Part shown: in pieces, positions 35,830 through 46,946 of the stretch
Layout: every line of letters begins with the position of its first letter
How positions within the stretch are numbered: position 1 is the stretch's first letter
NCBI GenBank assembly: GCA_003415625.1
Contig: PYIU01000001.1
Coordinates: forward strand, 1,488,001 to 1,552,000
Reading direction: 5' to 3'
Length of the DNA stretch: 64,000 nt
DNA from: Aquanectria penicillioides
Taxonomy: Eukaryota; Ascomycota; Sordariomycetes; Hypocreales; Nectriaceae
Translations under genes and position numbers: made by a program
Notes under the pieces: model-generated
What the model was told of the DNA's origin: nothing
The model's database searches: none
The model's input: only the letters and a program-made list of their open reading frames with translations

Positions 35830-37224
35830 CTAGAACTTGCTGGCCTTGGCGAACCCCACGCTTATCACACGGACAGCCACGAAGCTGACCAGGGCAATGG
35901 CATAAGCCAGGCCAACAAAGACAATCAGGCCAAGGTAGTCATCGTGGGAAGCCTGGAGGATCTGTCCACCCAGCGGGATACCGATCAAGGATCTGTTGGT
36001 TAAGTGGCGTTAGTTTGCAGAGTCTACGGAGTAGGGCTCGAGGTTGCATGGAGTGAGAAGATGCACTTACCCAAAGCTGCCAATGCTGTAGATGGCCGTA
36101 AAGGTCTTGCCATAGTCCTCGGTTTTGCATAGCTGACCGATGCACACGGGGACCAAGCTGATTCCGCTCCCGCTTCCAAGTCCGAAAAGAATCACGAATG
36201 CTGTGAGTCCTTCGATCCTATTCCCGACTGGGAGCCAGATTCCCAACACTGACACCAGACACAGAGATAGTGCTGCAATCTGGGCATTGAACCTGCCGAG
36301 TTTGTCCCCAAACCAGCCAGGAAGCCATCTACCTATCAAGGAGCCGACGTTAAGCAGCATCACCATGCGATACGCAGTATCGGTGGACATGCCATGAGAG
36401 TATGCGTATGACGTAATGTAAGTCATCGGAATAAATAGACCTAGCTCAATAAACAGAGCCCCAATCGCCAGTACGGCCATTCGAGGAGCGAGCAAAATCC
36501 TAAAGTCAGGCAAGATGCTTGCATTAGACCCGTGGCTCAGAGGCAGGCGGCTTCGCATAAGTAACACGCCAACAATGACAAATGGAACCATGATCAGAGC
36601 CATGGCTCTCATGGCCCAAGCGAAGCCGATTTTGGGAAACAAAGCGCCAAGGATGAGAGGCGAGACGATGCCGCCCACGCTTCCGCCCGAGATAGCCATG
36701 CCAGTGGCCAGCCCACGACGGCGTAGAAACCAATGCTGGACGGTTCCAATTGCGGACGTAAAGAGCATACAGGTTCCCAGGCTGCCCAGTAAGCCGAAGC
36801 AAAGGAAAAAATGCCAGTATTTCTCGCAGAACCCGAGAACAACATAAGTTGCCAATAGTAGAACCGCACCGCATAGTGAAAGTAGTCGAGGTCCTCTGGC
36901 ATCGAATATGGGGCCCAAAGGTAGCCCGGCAAAGAAACTGAAAAAATTGTAAAACCCAAATATCCAGCCGATGTCGCCGGCTGTCTCGCCCTTGAGCTGG
37001 TATTGGGAAATCCAGTTCTGATAGACACCCACAGAGTTCATCATTGAAAGCGCTGCGAAGAAGCAGCAGAAGCAACCAAAGAGATTCAACCAGGCCTTCT
37101 TGCCTCCGTCGGGGTAGTCATCATCAAAGGATCCTGCGTTTTCCTGAAGAGGATCTCCGTTTTCCCCATGATCAGATCTGGTTGTTGGGTTTTCGCCCAT
37201 AGTGTTGTAGTTTGGTGCTGTCAT
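35830..37224 (-). CDS. MFS transporter, MCT type
   Basis: Two exons (37224-36071 and 35992-35830) encode 438 residues. The N-terminus ends in the MCT motif DDYPDGGKKAWLNLFGCF at TM1. A GxxxDxxGxR-like loop appears as GPIFDARGPRLL, and HWFLRRRGLATGMAISGGSV marks the TM4-TM5 loop. About twelve membrane spans are visible, ending in a short basic tail. The family moves monocarboxylates or related solutes; the substrate here is unknown. It shares the promoter side with the cupin gene at 37592 and belongs to the same putative cluster as the monooxygenase. It is only distantly similar to the MCT-type gene at 18228. Confidence 0.87.
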
Positions 37225-37591
37225 TCCGACGACTTGGTTGTAAGGTGATGATGCACTCGTTCCGACAATATTGCAAGTCCCGAATGAAGATCTCTAATTG
37301 TATCAAAGCCTCCATATCAGGAATTCTCACAAAAGTTTCCCCGGCAAGCAGCATCGGGTAGGCCAACTCCGGAACCCGATTTTGCGCCGACAAGCTCCGA
37401 TTCGGTTGAGGATCAATCCTCCATTGGTCAGCACCAGGCTCCGCACCCTGTCTAGCACTCGCTTCAAATGATTTATAATGTTCAACTTTCCGGCCAGTGT
37501 ATTTGAAATATGAGCCTATAAGCGAATACAATATTCAATCAAGTCTAGCTTTTCTCATAAACTACCAACATACTTAAGATTAATTGCCACG
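37225..37591. promoter_or_regulatory. Divergent MFS/cupin promoter region
   Basis: 367 bp between two divergent start codons, consistent with co-regulation. No paired CGG site could be assigned with confidence. Confidence 0.35.
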
Positions 37592-38068
37592 ATGGTTTTC
37601 GAGTGGAAAGACGAGGGCAAACTGCACCGTGTTCCCAAGCTGGAGCCCGGCCCACCTAACGTTTACTTTGGTAGATATGCCCACCCTCGCTTTTGCATTT
37701 GGGTTTAGTCATTTTAATCTCCCGTGTAGGTGATGCCTTTTATACTGCCTCGAAGAGCAGCCCCAATCCTCTTACCGGATCATTCTTTCTTCTTGAGAAG
37801 ATCGAAGCCCGAGAGCCGGCCCCCAAGTATGACTATGATGAGAGCGGCGTCGTCTTGAAGGGTTAGTTCATCACCGACATACCCTCGCGTAATCTTTACT
37901 AACTATTGTGTAGGAGAGCTACACATTGAGGATGAGGAGGGAAACTCGGCTAAGCTCCTGCCTGGAGATACCTTCTTCATCCATAGAGGGAGCACTATCA
38001 TTTTCTCAACTCCCCGATATGCCGTTGCGTACAAATGCGCCGCTCGACACGGACATGGAAAGCTGTAA
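37592..38068 (+). CDS. Small EutQ-like cupin protein
   Basis: Three short exons (37592-37670, 37730-37861, 37914-38068) encode 121 residues. Both introns are in phase 1 and rebuild Gly codons. The cupin signature is visible as VVLKGELHIEDEEG, LLPGDTFFIHRGSTIIF and the closing YAVAYKCAAR. This matches the single-domain cupin group annotated as ethanolamine-utilisation EutQ-like proteins in fungi. Its metal ligands are not obvious: the first cupin motif has only one His. The activity is unknown; acetate kinase activity has been reported for bacterial EutQ. It sits at the edge of the permease/monooxygenase/MFS cluster. Confidence 0.82.
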
Positions 38069-39526
38069 GGTATCGCCGATCGACTGATACCGTTCAGCGG
38101 CTATTAGAACAAATATAAAAATAAGGTCAAGCTACAGTTGATCATGACATCTCTCACGTGAATGCTAGAGTGATTCACTCAGACACTGCTGTGCCCGTAG
38201 AGGCTGATAACAGAAAATACGGAATGCTGGACGTTCGTTCCTTTGGATTGCTCTATAGATGTGAATATAAAGTGCATCTCTCCACAAACCATCAAGAATT
38301 TCCCACAACATCAACTTGAGGGCAAACGAGGGTCCTTCAAAGTTATCAACAGCGTGATAGGTTTAGTGGCGAATTCTCCGTTGCCATTCGAGTAGCGCGA
38401 AGTTTGAAATGATATTGTTTTCATTGCTATTTTCCCGATTGCAGATTGGCATCAAACCATGAGATTCTATCACCCTCACTATCATCCGCCCCCTCTTGAG
38501 TAGATTATGCCGTGTCTCATTACCGAGGCAGAAACAGCGATGATGACAATATTAGGGATGACGAATAACTGCTATTTGCAATAAGTTTCGATAACACGGA
38601 TAATGAGAATGATGCAAAAATGGGATTAATAATGATGGTAAATGAACGAGCCGCTCCAAAGCTTTGAAGTAGTGACCAGATGATAATGATGAAGGCAAAA
38701 ATAGCTATGCTAAACAAAATAGTTTGATGACAATCACGATACCAGTCATTTTGTAATAAACAAGTATTTTAAAAGGTAAGCGATCGCGCCGATGCAATTT
38801 TGAATGTGGTCATGTTTCGGACGACTGACAAGCTTATGCGCGCGTGGCTCCTCAAATATTATTTCATTAGTGCCTAGGCTGATGGCCATTGGCCTTCAGC
38901 CTTGGTGTTGTGCACTCACCTTTGTGTTTTGGTGTGTCCTGAGCGTCCCATTCAACATCTGTAGTTAAGGAGGTATTGTGTAGGAAGGAAGTGTGAATTA
39001 TCTATTTGGGAAGTATTGTACTAGCTATAGGGTAAGGTTGAGCCTGCGGGAGAAGGTTGGATGAGTTTTCACATTTTGTGTCATCTGTTTATGACTGATG
39101 CATAAAAATAAAGTGAGATCAATGATCCTTTGGTAAAGGCGTAGAAGAGAGAAGGAATAAGCTAAGAATCTTAGTTGCTTAGCTCCAATTTAATGAACCA
39201 ACACCGAAGGTTAGGAAGGGAAAACGAGAGCTGGATCACCTCAGATAACGCGTTATGTCCGCAATTCAACATTTTTTATCCATTACCAGCTTCATAACTG
39301 AATTCAAAACTGCCTGGGAATGAAGCTGCGTGAATGCGCGAGTTCTTCAACAACAGGATCTATCGCCAAGACCTTGCAATTTCCTTGCCCCTGACCGAAG
39401 GAGCGACCAGCTGACTAATCATCGACCAGGACCCCTGAATCAATTCCATTAAGCGAAAATCTCGCACATGTTGCGGTGAGATGAGATGAGGAACCTGCTC
39501 ACAAGAGACAATCCGACCACGACAAT
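38069..39526. other. AT-rich intergenic region
   Basis: About 1.46 kb, AT-rich, without convincing coding potential on either strand. It should contain the cupin gene 3' end and the promoter of the membrane-protein gene. Confidence 0.45.
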
Positions 39527-40694
39527 ATGGCTTCGTCTAAACAATCGGAAACTGGAAGTCCAGAGAGCCTCCTTGGGCGGGCTCTGTGGGCTCTGCCGAT
39601 CCTGGCTTTGTCTGGCGTCATGGTACAGGCATTCTCAATGGCGCCGCCCATCACCGAGGTCCTGGAGAGGAACTTTGAAAGTTCCCTGTTTAACGTGGAC
39701 GGCACGGATGTACCTATCATTCGCCAATTCTACGGCGTTGAGTTGCTCGATGAAGTATTTGCACACATCACTCCAGCATTTGCTCATTTGCAATTTTTCG
39801 GCGATCCAAAGGCGTACTGGCAGTCTCTTGTTTTCCTTACGGATTTTGCTGGGATGTACGCCATTTTGATGCTCGAGTCCTTTAGACCATCCAATCGAGG
39901 AACCATGTTTGAATTGTAAGTGATTTGAATACGCGATGCGTTATCAACGTGCTGGATCTAATCTCAGTCGTAGTCCTATTATCCTTGTTTTCCTCTCGCA
40001 GATAATGGGAATTGGCTTTTTGGCCCCATTGTATTTCTACTTTTTGTACATTTTCTCTCCTGTCGACAAACTCACATCGGTGACCTTTCGCTTGACAAAC
40101 TGGGCCGGCTGTGTAGCTGTTCTGCCGACAGTTATCCTGGCGTATCACGGATCTCACCTACCATCTTACTTTCATCCAAGCTTGGAAGCCAGAAACTGGT
40201 GGAATTGGATCTGGCAGCTATTCCCCATATGGGGTTCGTTGACGCTGTTCAGCTTCACAAGCATAGCTGCGTCCCTGCCGGCTTCGAATTCGAAAGCAAC
40301 TGGACAGGGAACCCAGCTTCAGATCCTCAGGACCACAGTTGGGGTACTCGCTCTCATCAGCACTGGCATCTGGTGGTTCACCTTGTACCATTCAACCTCT
40401 TCACTGTCAGAATTGTTCATCCCAAAGTACTTCTCTGAGAGGCCGCAAGAGCCCGACGTTGCGCTTCGATCGCTTATTCAGTACGATCACCTTTGCACCT
40501 TTGGGGCGGCATTTCTATGGCTGGCTCTTAATTTCCGAGAACTCGAGCTTGATGGTTTTTGCAAAATACGTCACTCGAGGACATTATTCATGGCTATTGT
40601 AATTGGTGGGCTTTTTAGCCCCGGAACACTTCTGCTTTTTGGCTGGCTTATGCGAGAGGAACTCCTTACGGCTGAATTCGATGCTGATGAATGA
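39527..40694 (+). CDS. Multi-pass membrane protein of unknown function
   Basis: Two exons (39527-39915 and 39968-40694) encode 371 residues. I do not recognise the family with certainty. About eight hydrophobic segments can be seen: ALPILALSGVMVQAF near residue 22, LVFLTDFAGMYAILML near 105, IILVFLSQIMGIGFLAPLYF near 135, then a Trp-rich pair (NWWNWIWQLFPIWG), and a last helix near 345. Charged residues recur between them (RQFYGVELLDEVF, YDHLCTFG). The size and layout recall multi-pass fungal proteins found near biosynthetic clusters, including some membrane-bound terpene cyclases, but nothing here proves that. It is an intact gene with a clean intron. Confidence 0.7.
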
Positions 40695-40854
40695 GACTAC
40701 GAGCACTGATGGATTGACGAGTCCACAATTGGTAACTGTAGTTGTAAAATATCGTGGGACAAGGATTTCTGGGAATGACATATTGGATGAATTGCAGCAA
40801 GGTCAAAATAAAAGATAGAATAAATATAGAACTATATGGACGAGGAATTTCTCC

Positions 40855-42092
40855 CTACCAGTGCGTCGTGGCACCGATAGCGTTGCCGCTTGTCGGCAGC
40901 AAAAAGCTCGTGGCAACAATCTTGCCGCTTGAGCTACGGGCCTGGGTCACCAGGCTTACATCAATGCTGGAAAAGCTAGAGTTTTTCCACGTGGTGCCGT
41001 CCTGCCATGAGTTACCGGATGCTGTCTGAGTTCCCTCCAAAGTTATCTGCGCACTAGATTTTGTAGAGGCCTTGTTGCAGGCAGCAATGTTGTCCTCTAA
41101 ATCCGAAGTGCTGGAAGCCATCTTGAATCCGACATCTCCATTGTTCCAGGCAGTGTTGCGGCTCAGTGTAAAGCTTCCCTCTTGGCTGTTGTCAGTGAAT
41201 CCTTTGGCGGCATTGTTGAACGCGAAACAATTTGTGATGACATGGTCGGCTGGTCCAACATCTGCGGCATCGCCGCCACCAAGTTTGTATCCGTTGCCAT
41301 CGCCAGCGAAATCGCTGAAACCCCAACGGTTGAAGCCGTTGCCCCAAGAAAGCGTGTCCTTGATGGTGACAGCTGACTTGAATTCCCTATGACTAATGTT
41401 AGCAATAATGTACGTGAAAGAAGAATAAAGAGGACAAACCAGAGATCAAGACCATCATCCACATTATTCCATAAGCGTGCGCCAAGAAGCACGTTACCAT
41501 CGCCTTCGCCTTCCTTGCATGCAAATCCATCGGCGCTTTCTCCATTCTTTCTCGGGTCACGGTTCATATAGGAGTCCAAGTACACAACCTGGTTGTTTGC
41601 ACTGCTTCCTTGGATCTGGAATCCCGTCTCGTAGTTGTCGTGGGTCACGATTCGTTCATAGTAATTGTTGGATGAATCTCGATGATAGACTCCATAGGGT
41701 CCATTAATGAGGGTAATTCCATAAAACTTCCAGTAGTTAGCACCCTCAATGTGGAGAATGCCGCGGTCTGAGTTGGCCAGCGAACCTCCAGTCTCAGCTG
41801 GGGTTCCAGTAAGGCTTTCGCCGTCGATGATGACTGTTTCACTACCATATGCTTTCATAGTATAAGGCTTGGAGGAGGTACCGCTTTTCTTGATTTGGAT
41901 ATTCGTTGAAGGAGTGAAAGTGCCAGCACGGAGATAAATGGTGTCTCCTGCAACGGCGAGGTTGACAGCTGACTGAATGGACTTCAACGGAGATGTGATG
42001 GAGGCATCGCCGCTATCAGAACCTGACGGAGATACGTAAATATCAGCAGCAAAAGCTGCGTGGGAAAGAAGAAGGAGCCCCAGTGACTTCAT
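40855..42092 (-). CDS. Secreted pectate lyase, family PL9-like
   Basis: Two exons (42092-41440 and 41386-40855) encode 394 residues. The ATG at 42092 gives a clear signal peptide (MKSLGLLLLSHAAFA); a longer open frame upstream lacks one. The mature start DIYVSPSGSDSGD and GDTIYLRAGTF are typical of right-handed beta-helix lyases. The sequence NVDDGLDLWEFK, then GNGYKLGGGDAADVGPADH, matches the PL9 catalytic and calcium-binding region. The enzyme would cleave polygalacturonate outside the cell by beta-elimination. No carbohydrate-binding module is attached. The gene converges on the membrane-protein gene and has no obvious functional partner in the window. Confidence 0.86.
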
Positions 42093-43076
42093 CTTGAGTA
42101 GGCTGCGATAACACAAAATATCAACCTGAGAATGAACAAGATCGTTGATCAACTGAGTCGCCCTAATCTACCACGAGCTGCCATTCTGGATTTATATTGA
42201 ACGCCGATAGCTCCTTTCCATCATCAATGAGTGCAAGATGAGCCTGTTTCAAGTCACAAGTGTGGTTGGTGGACAATACGCGACCGAAGCCATACGCCGC
42301 TTTTTGCCGTGGACCTTGACAAGCTTCCGCCTATCATCAGCCGAAACATGAGCCCAGATCCTTGTCGCGGGCTTATTTGTAACGTCAATCAACGCTATTT
42401 TGACTTTGAAATCCACTTTGGGTAATATCGGAGTAGTCAATGCCGAATAAGGCTCGGTCTAGGAAAATTAAGGTCAACCAGGTGCCGCCGACGCAATCAT
42501 ACGAGAAACAATTTGAGGGTCTGCCAGTGACGTGGACATGGATGGAGGACCCGTTGTGGCCAATTTTAATTTGTCCATCTCCATAGGTATGAAGGACCAC
42601 GGACACAGCATTGATTTGGGTCTGAGGTAGGCTTGCCCGTGCACCGGAACTGGGCTCTGCTGATGCGGCCTCCCACTTCCGTTCTGTTGGATGCAATACC
42701 CAGCTCCGCACTATGTTGATAGGTGGCCTTGGTACAAGTTTGAAGAGCGTCTTCATTTATAAGAGGCTAATTCTAGGAAGCACCGGGATCACGGTTAGAT
42801 CACCAAGATTGATAAGATCCAACAGTGACATAAATGTTGGTTCCTCATTGGAGATGAGCCAAATCCAGCCGCATAAACCGATCGTCTGATCATGAGGAGA
42901 CCCCGCATCCAGGGATGCCACATAGCATGGTTCAACCCAAATAGGTAGAAACGGACCACCCAGGGAGACACTATTGATAAGCTTTACAGGCCATGGAATG
43001 CATACGCGTACTGGAGTCATGTTCGGACTAATCAGAAAAGAAAGTGGGTATATTGTGTCGAAACATCGTGATTTGG
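42093..43076. other. Intergenic region with interrupted open frame
   Basis: On the minus strand, one reading frame is open from 43020 to 42385 except for a single TAA near 42755. Neither half shows a recognisable domain. It could be a decayed small gene or chance. No product is called. Confidence 0.3.
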
Positions 43077-45162
43077 CTACAACAACAGGTCGCTACAAAA
43101 TGTTCCCCCAAGATCAAATCCATGGTCAAACAAGTCATTCCATGGCAAGTCAATGCTCGGCGTAGGCTCACCTGGCTGCGGTGGGTTTTGACATTTGAGA
43201 CCAAACCAGGACATAAATTCTGTATCTACTTCGTTGTCCAAAGCAGGTGTAGTGTCAAAGATAGCCACCGTTGCGTTCCCCAGCCTGGTCACAATCTGAG
43301 CGCTGCGCTCTCCAACTGCTCTCCCATTCGAAATATCCCGCAACAGCGATGTACAAGAACGAATGTTGGACTCGACCACCTCCCTCGTTAGTTCTTGTCG
43401 AAGAGTGGAGCTTGCACGCAAACTGAATAGCATGGTGACGGCAGCCATGAATAAAGAGTTGAGTGCCACAAAAGTATAAGTAACCCGATTTTTGGCATAT
43501 AGAGCATTGTAGCAGGTGATGAGGCTTATCGATGAATCTGCGCAAAGGCGGATGGCATCGATGGTGACCAGAGGAGATGCGTGTGAAGGCCGATAGAGGT
43601 TCAGGATGGCCTGATGGTATGCTATTTGGAACCACTCGGTCATCTGGTACATGGAAGATGGGGCTAGGTATCGTGGAGCGGAGAAAAGCCAATCGTTGAG
43701 TCGGGAGTAGTATTGCTTCCGGATTGCGTCGAGACTGTACCCTTCGATATTTGTATCCCCGGCTGAGTGAAGGGCTTTATATATGTTTGCGTTTATTCGA
43801 CGGAGATTGATGACATGGAGAAAGGTGGACAAGTCTTTCACATCCGGAGTTAGATTGACAAACGAGGCGTCATCCGGGTTAAGGAGCTTGTCATCAGGGA
43901 TTGACAAAGGCAGTGGCATAGTAATGTCAGAATCCTGTATACCGAGAGGGCGACCCATCGCAATCGATATGCTTCTATCCATCGTGTAAACGCTCCAGAA
44001 GAGTCTTTTGCTCATTTCTGCGTCGAGGAGACTTTTGTTCGCAACTGTCTCTTGACGATGCAGGTCGATGCCAACAGCTAGACGGAGGGCTAGGCCAACA
44101 GTGTACCACAGGTTGACTAGCTGAGGTTCATTGCTTCCGAATATACAAAGCAAAAGCAGACATTGAATGCAGTCGAGGTCACTTGCGCCCATCACGCTGG
44201 GTAGATCGCGGACGGCAGCGTAGAAGAACTGATGATGGGAAAGAAAGGGCTTTGGCTTGCCACGGGACTGTTCGGAGGCCCCTATTGCAAATACCATATT
44301 GGCTTGGAAGGATGAAAGTTTGTCTTGGGCCTCACCTTTCATGAATGGAGTGTAGTGGGCTTCCATAAACGTCGGTCGGTGGAGAACGGGGAACTGGGGC
44401 CAGCGACGGGAAAAGAAAATATCAACCAACTCTGGACCATGGTCGTCCAGTGACGGCGGCGTTGAGTTTGAGACATCGGCGGATGGACTAGTCTCGGCGA
44501 GACCATTCCAAAGATGCCAGGGACTGCTGAGAAAGTTGGTGTTTGGCGTGTCTGCAGCGCTTGTCTCTGGGAAAGTCGGATGCAGAATACGGCCAGGGTA
44601 CAGATTCTCTTCTCCGGCTGCGGAGTCTTGAGGGGCGTGCAGCCTAGTAATTAGCGACTGTGTGTTGTAACTGCCATCTAACCCAGATCCAAGACTCTGC
44701 AAGTCTTGAATACCTGGTGCATCGTGGAAAGCTGGGCCGCACGAGGATGCTTGAGTCCCCTGTTGAGCATGCAAGGTGTCTAGCTGCTCCTTCAGCTGCT
44801 GAACCTGATACCGAAGCGATTCGCATTCGCAACTGGGGTCTAGCCGCACAATAAGCCGTTCTGAAGGCAGGCAAGTTGCACCAGCAAGAGTGCAAGGCCC
44901 ACACACTGGCAGGTTGCCGTCACACTAAGGGCCTATCGTCAGTCCTGATCCACAGAGCGGACTATCCCAGGGCTTCATTTCCGAAAATCTGCCTCACCTT
45001 TTGTTTCCGCCGACGGCATCGCTGACAAGCTGCAGAGATTCGTTTCAACCCCCGACGATGACTCGGCTTCGGCCGGTCCTGTGCAGGGGGCGAAGGGTTA
45101 TCAGGGTGCCCCGGTTCGGCGACGCGGGGCGTTCCTGAAGCTGGAGTCCGCTCGTCGGTCAT
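43077..45162 (-). CDS. Zn2Cys6 transcription factor
   Basis: Two exons (45162-44998 and 44924-43077) encode 670 residues. The zinc cluster spans the intron: C-QR-C-RRRKQK-C-DGNLPV-C-GP-C-TLAGAT-C. A heptad-like segment follows (SLRYQVQQLKEQLDTL), suggesting dimerisation. The fungal_trans regulatory domain is well preserved, with DIFFSRRWPQFPVLHRPTF, LALRLAVGIDLHRQ, RLFWSVYTMDRSISIAMGRP and IQDSDI. The gene diverges from the amidohydrolase at 45521 and borders the cluster that contains pseudogenes, so it may have controlled that pathway. It shows no damage itself. Confidence 0.9.
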
Positions 45163-45520
45163 GGTTGCGCGCGGATAAACGCTAGGCAACTGATCGGGAG
45201 GCTCCGGTGATTTATGGACCAGATGCTAGCTCTTGGAACGGACGGAGATGATGTGAAAGCAGAAGTGCCGTGATGGAACTGCTACAAGGGAGCACCAATG
45301 GCTGATCGGATGTATCCGAAACACTTTACGGTTGTACAAAACCAGAACTGTCCACGGTTCTAATAACCCCCAATGCACCAGAAAGGCTGAATTCTCGAAA
45401 AAAAAAAAAAAAAAAAAAAACCCCCCAGCGTTGTGTCTGAGAAAAACCAGTCCTCGAAAATCTCTGCTCGCCCAACAACATCCAGTATGGGGCAGGTGAT
45501 TGGAATTCTCGCACCCAGGT
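45163..45520. promoter_or_regulatory. Divergent regulator/amidohydrolase promoter with poly-A/poly-C tract
   Basis: 358 bp between divergent starts, containing 23 A followed by 6 C at 45398-45426. The homopolymer lies about 95 bp before the amidohydrolase ATG and may act as a nucleosome-depleting element. Confidence 0.4.
45398..45426 (+). repeat. Poly-A(23)/poly-C(6) tract
   Basis: Two abutting homopolymers in a promoter region. The exact length is uncertain because such runs are error-prone. Confidence 0.7.
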
Positions 45521-46590
45521 ATGAATCCCTCTATCAGAACTGAGCCGAGTCAGCAATTGACGAAAACGAACGAACTTTCTTCCAGGTCACGTGCCAACAC
45601 TTCATGGTGTCTCCCAAATGGATCATGGGATACTCATGTGCACGTATTCGACTCTGTCGTTGGTCCCTTTTCCGCATCAAGAGCCTATACTCCTGCCCAG
45701 GCGCTGCTAAGCCAATTGAAGCAATTTAATTCAGGGCTGAACAAAGACGCTCTTCTCTCGCACCTCGTACTGGTTCAGCCCTCGCCGTATGGCACGGACA
45801 ACAAGGTGCTTCTGCAGTCACTGAAACAGCTGAAGACGGACAGTTCTGTATCAGCTCGAGGAATTGCCGTGGTTGATATCCACAATATAAAAGATGACGA
45901 GCTCTGGAGCATGCACGAACTCGGCGTCCGTGGCCTGAGATTAAACATGCAAGCAGATGGACATGACATAAATATTGACCAGCTTCGTACGCTTATTATA
46001 GACGCAGGCGAGAGAATCAAAATTCTACCAAACTGGAAACTTCAGCTGTTTTGTCCTGCTAGAGTTTGGGATGGTAAGTAGACGCATTATTTCGTTGCAC
46101 CCGATCATCGAGCTAATACCTCGACGATTTACACGATACGATCCGCGACCTTCCGGTTCAGGTCATCGCTGATCATATCGGCGGCCTGCTGGGATCTTCT
46201 AAGCTTGAGAAGACAGACACTGTATCAAGGCACGGTGATGTGACCAATCAACCTGGATTTCACTCCTTGGTGTCCTTGGCGCAACAGTCTAAAGTCATTA
46301 TCAAGATATCCGGGTTGTACCACGCATCAAGCCGAAACAACCCTGGCTTTGACGACCTTGAACCAATTATCAAGTCCCTAGCAGCCAATATTCCGGACCA
46401 TTTAGTATGGGCGAGTGACTGGCCTCATACAGGGGAGGGGAAAGATCGCACGCGCCGGGACGTGGAGAATATAGAAAGCTTCAGAGACGTAGATAATGAG
46501 ACAATTCTGAATCACCTTAGGGAATGGATTGAAGATGAGGATATATGGAATAGGCTCATGGTTGGAACACCGGATAGAATATATCAATGA
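45521..46590 (+). CDS. Amidohydrolase-2 / LigI-like lactonase, apparent acceptor-site defect
   Basis: The protein shows the TIM-barrel amidohydrolase signature: SWDTHVHVFD (metal-binding HxH), ALLSHLVLVQPSPYGTDN, VIADHIGGLLGSSKL and HLVWASDWPHTGEG (catalytic Asp). This is the family of 2-pyrone-4,6-dicarboxylate lactonase (LigI) and related hydrolases. Exon 1 runs 45521-46073 and ends at a good GTAAGT donor (phase 1). Similarity demands that the next exon start near 46127 (DLHDTIRDLPVQ), 9 nt after a GCTAATAC branch-like site, but the bases there are CG, not AG. The nearest AG acceptors give a wrong frame or a stop. So the gene is either broken, uses a non-AG acceptor, or carries a sequence error. 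The second part is open to 46590. Confidence 0.75.
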
Positions 46591-46946
46591 TATAAATTAT
46601 TAATCCGTCAATTGCATTGCTATTTGCGTTTCGTCTACAGAATTATGTGACTGAAGTTTACAGTCCAAGGTAACAGTTCACTATAGAAGTAAAAAAGACT
46701 CTAATAAAGATCTAATGCACTAACATAGCTTCGAATCGAATGCTAAAACATTATCAACTAAGTTGAACTAAGAAGATGATGATGGAGGAATCAGTTAATG
46801 GTTTAATTTCGATGACTACGATACTATCAAGTTCCAGTTGATCCTACAGTCCTGCAAAGCGCAAAACAACTAATGTAATTCAGTTCCCTAAGTTTCATTG
46901 TGCGGATTTGGTTATCAATACTTCAAAACATAGAGACAAGCAATTA

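Noticed and set aside
46074..46170. Splicing of the amidohydrolase intron to the AG at 46161-46162 (TTCAG|GTC)
   Set aside because: From the GTAAGT donor it yields a stop within four codons; the only in-phase donor would remove about 15 family-conserved residues.
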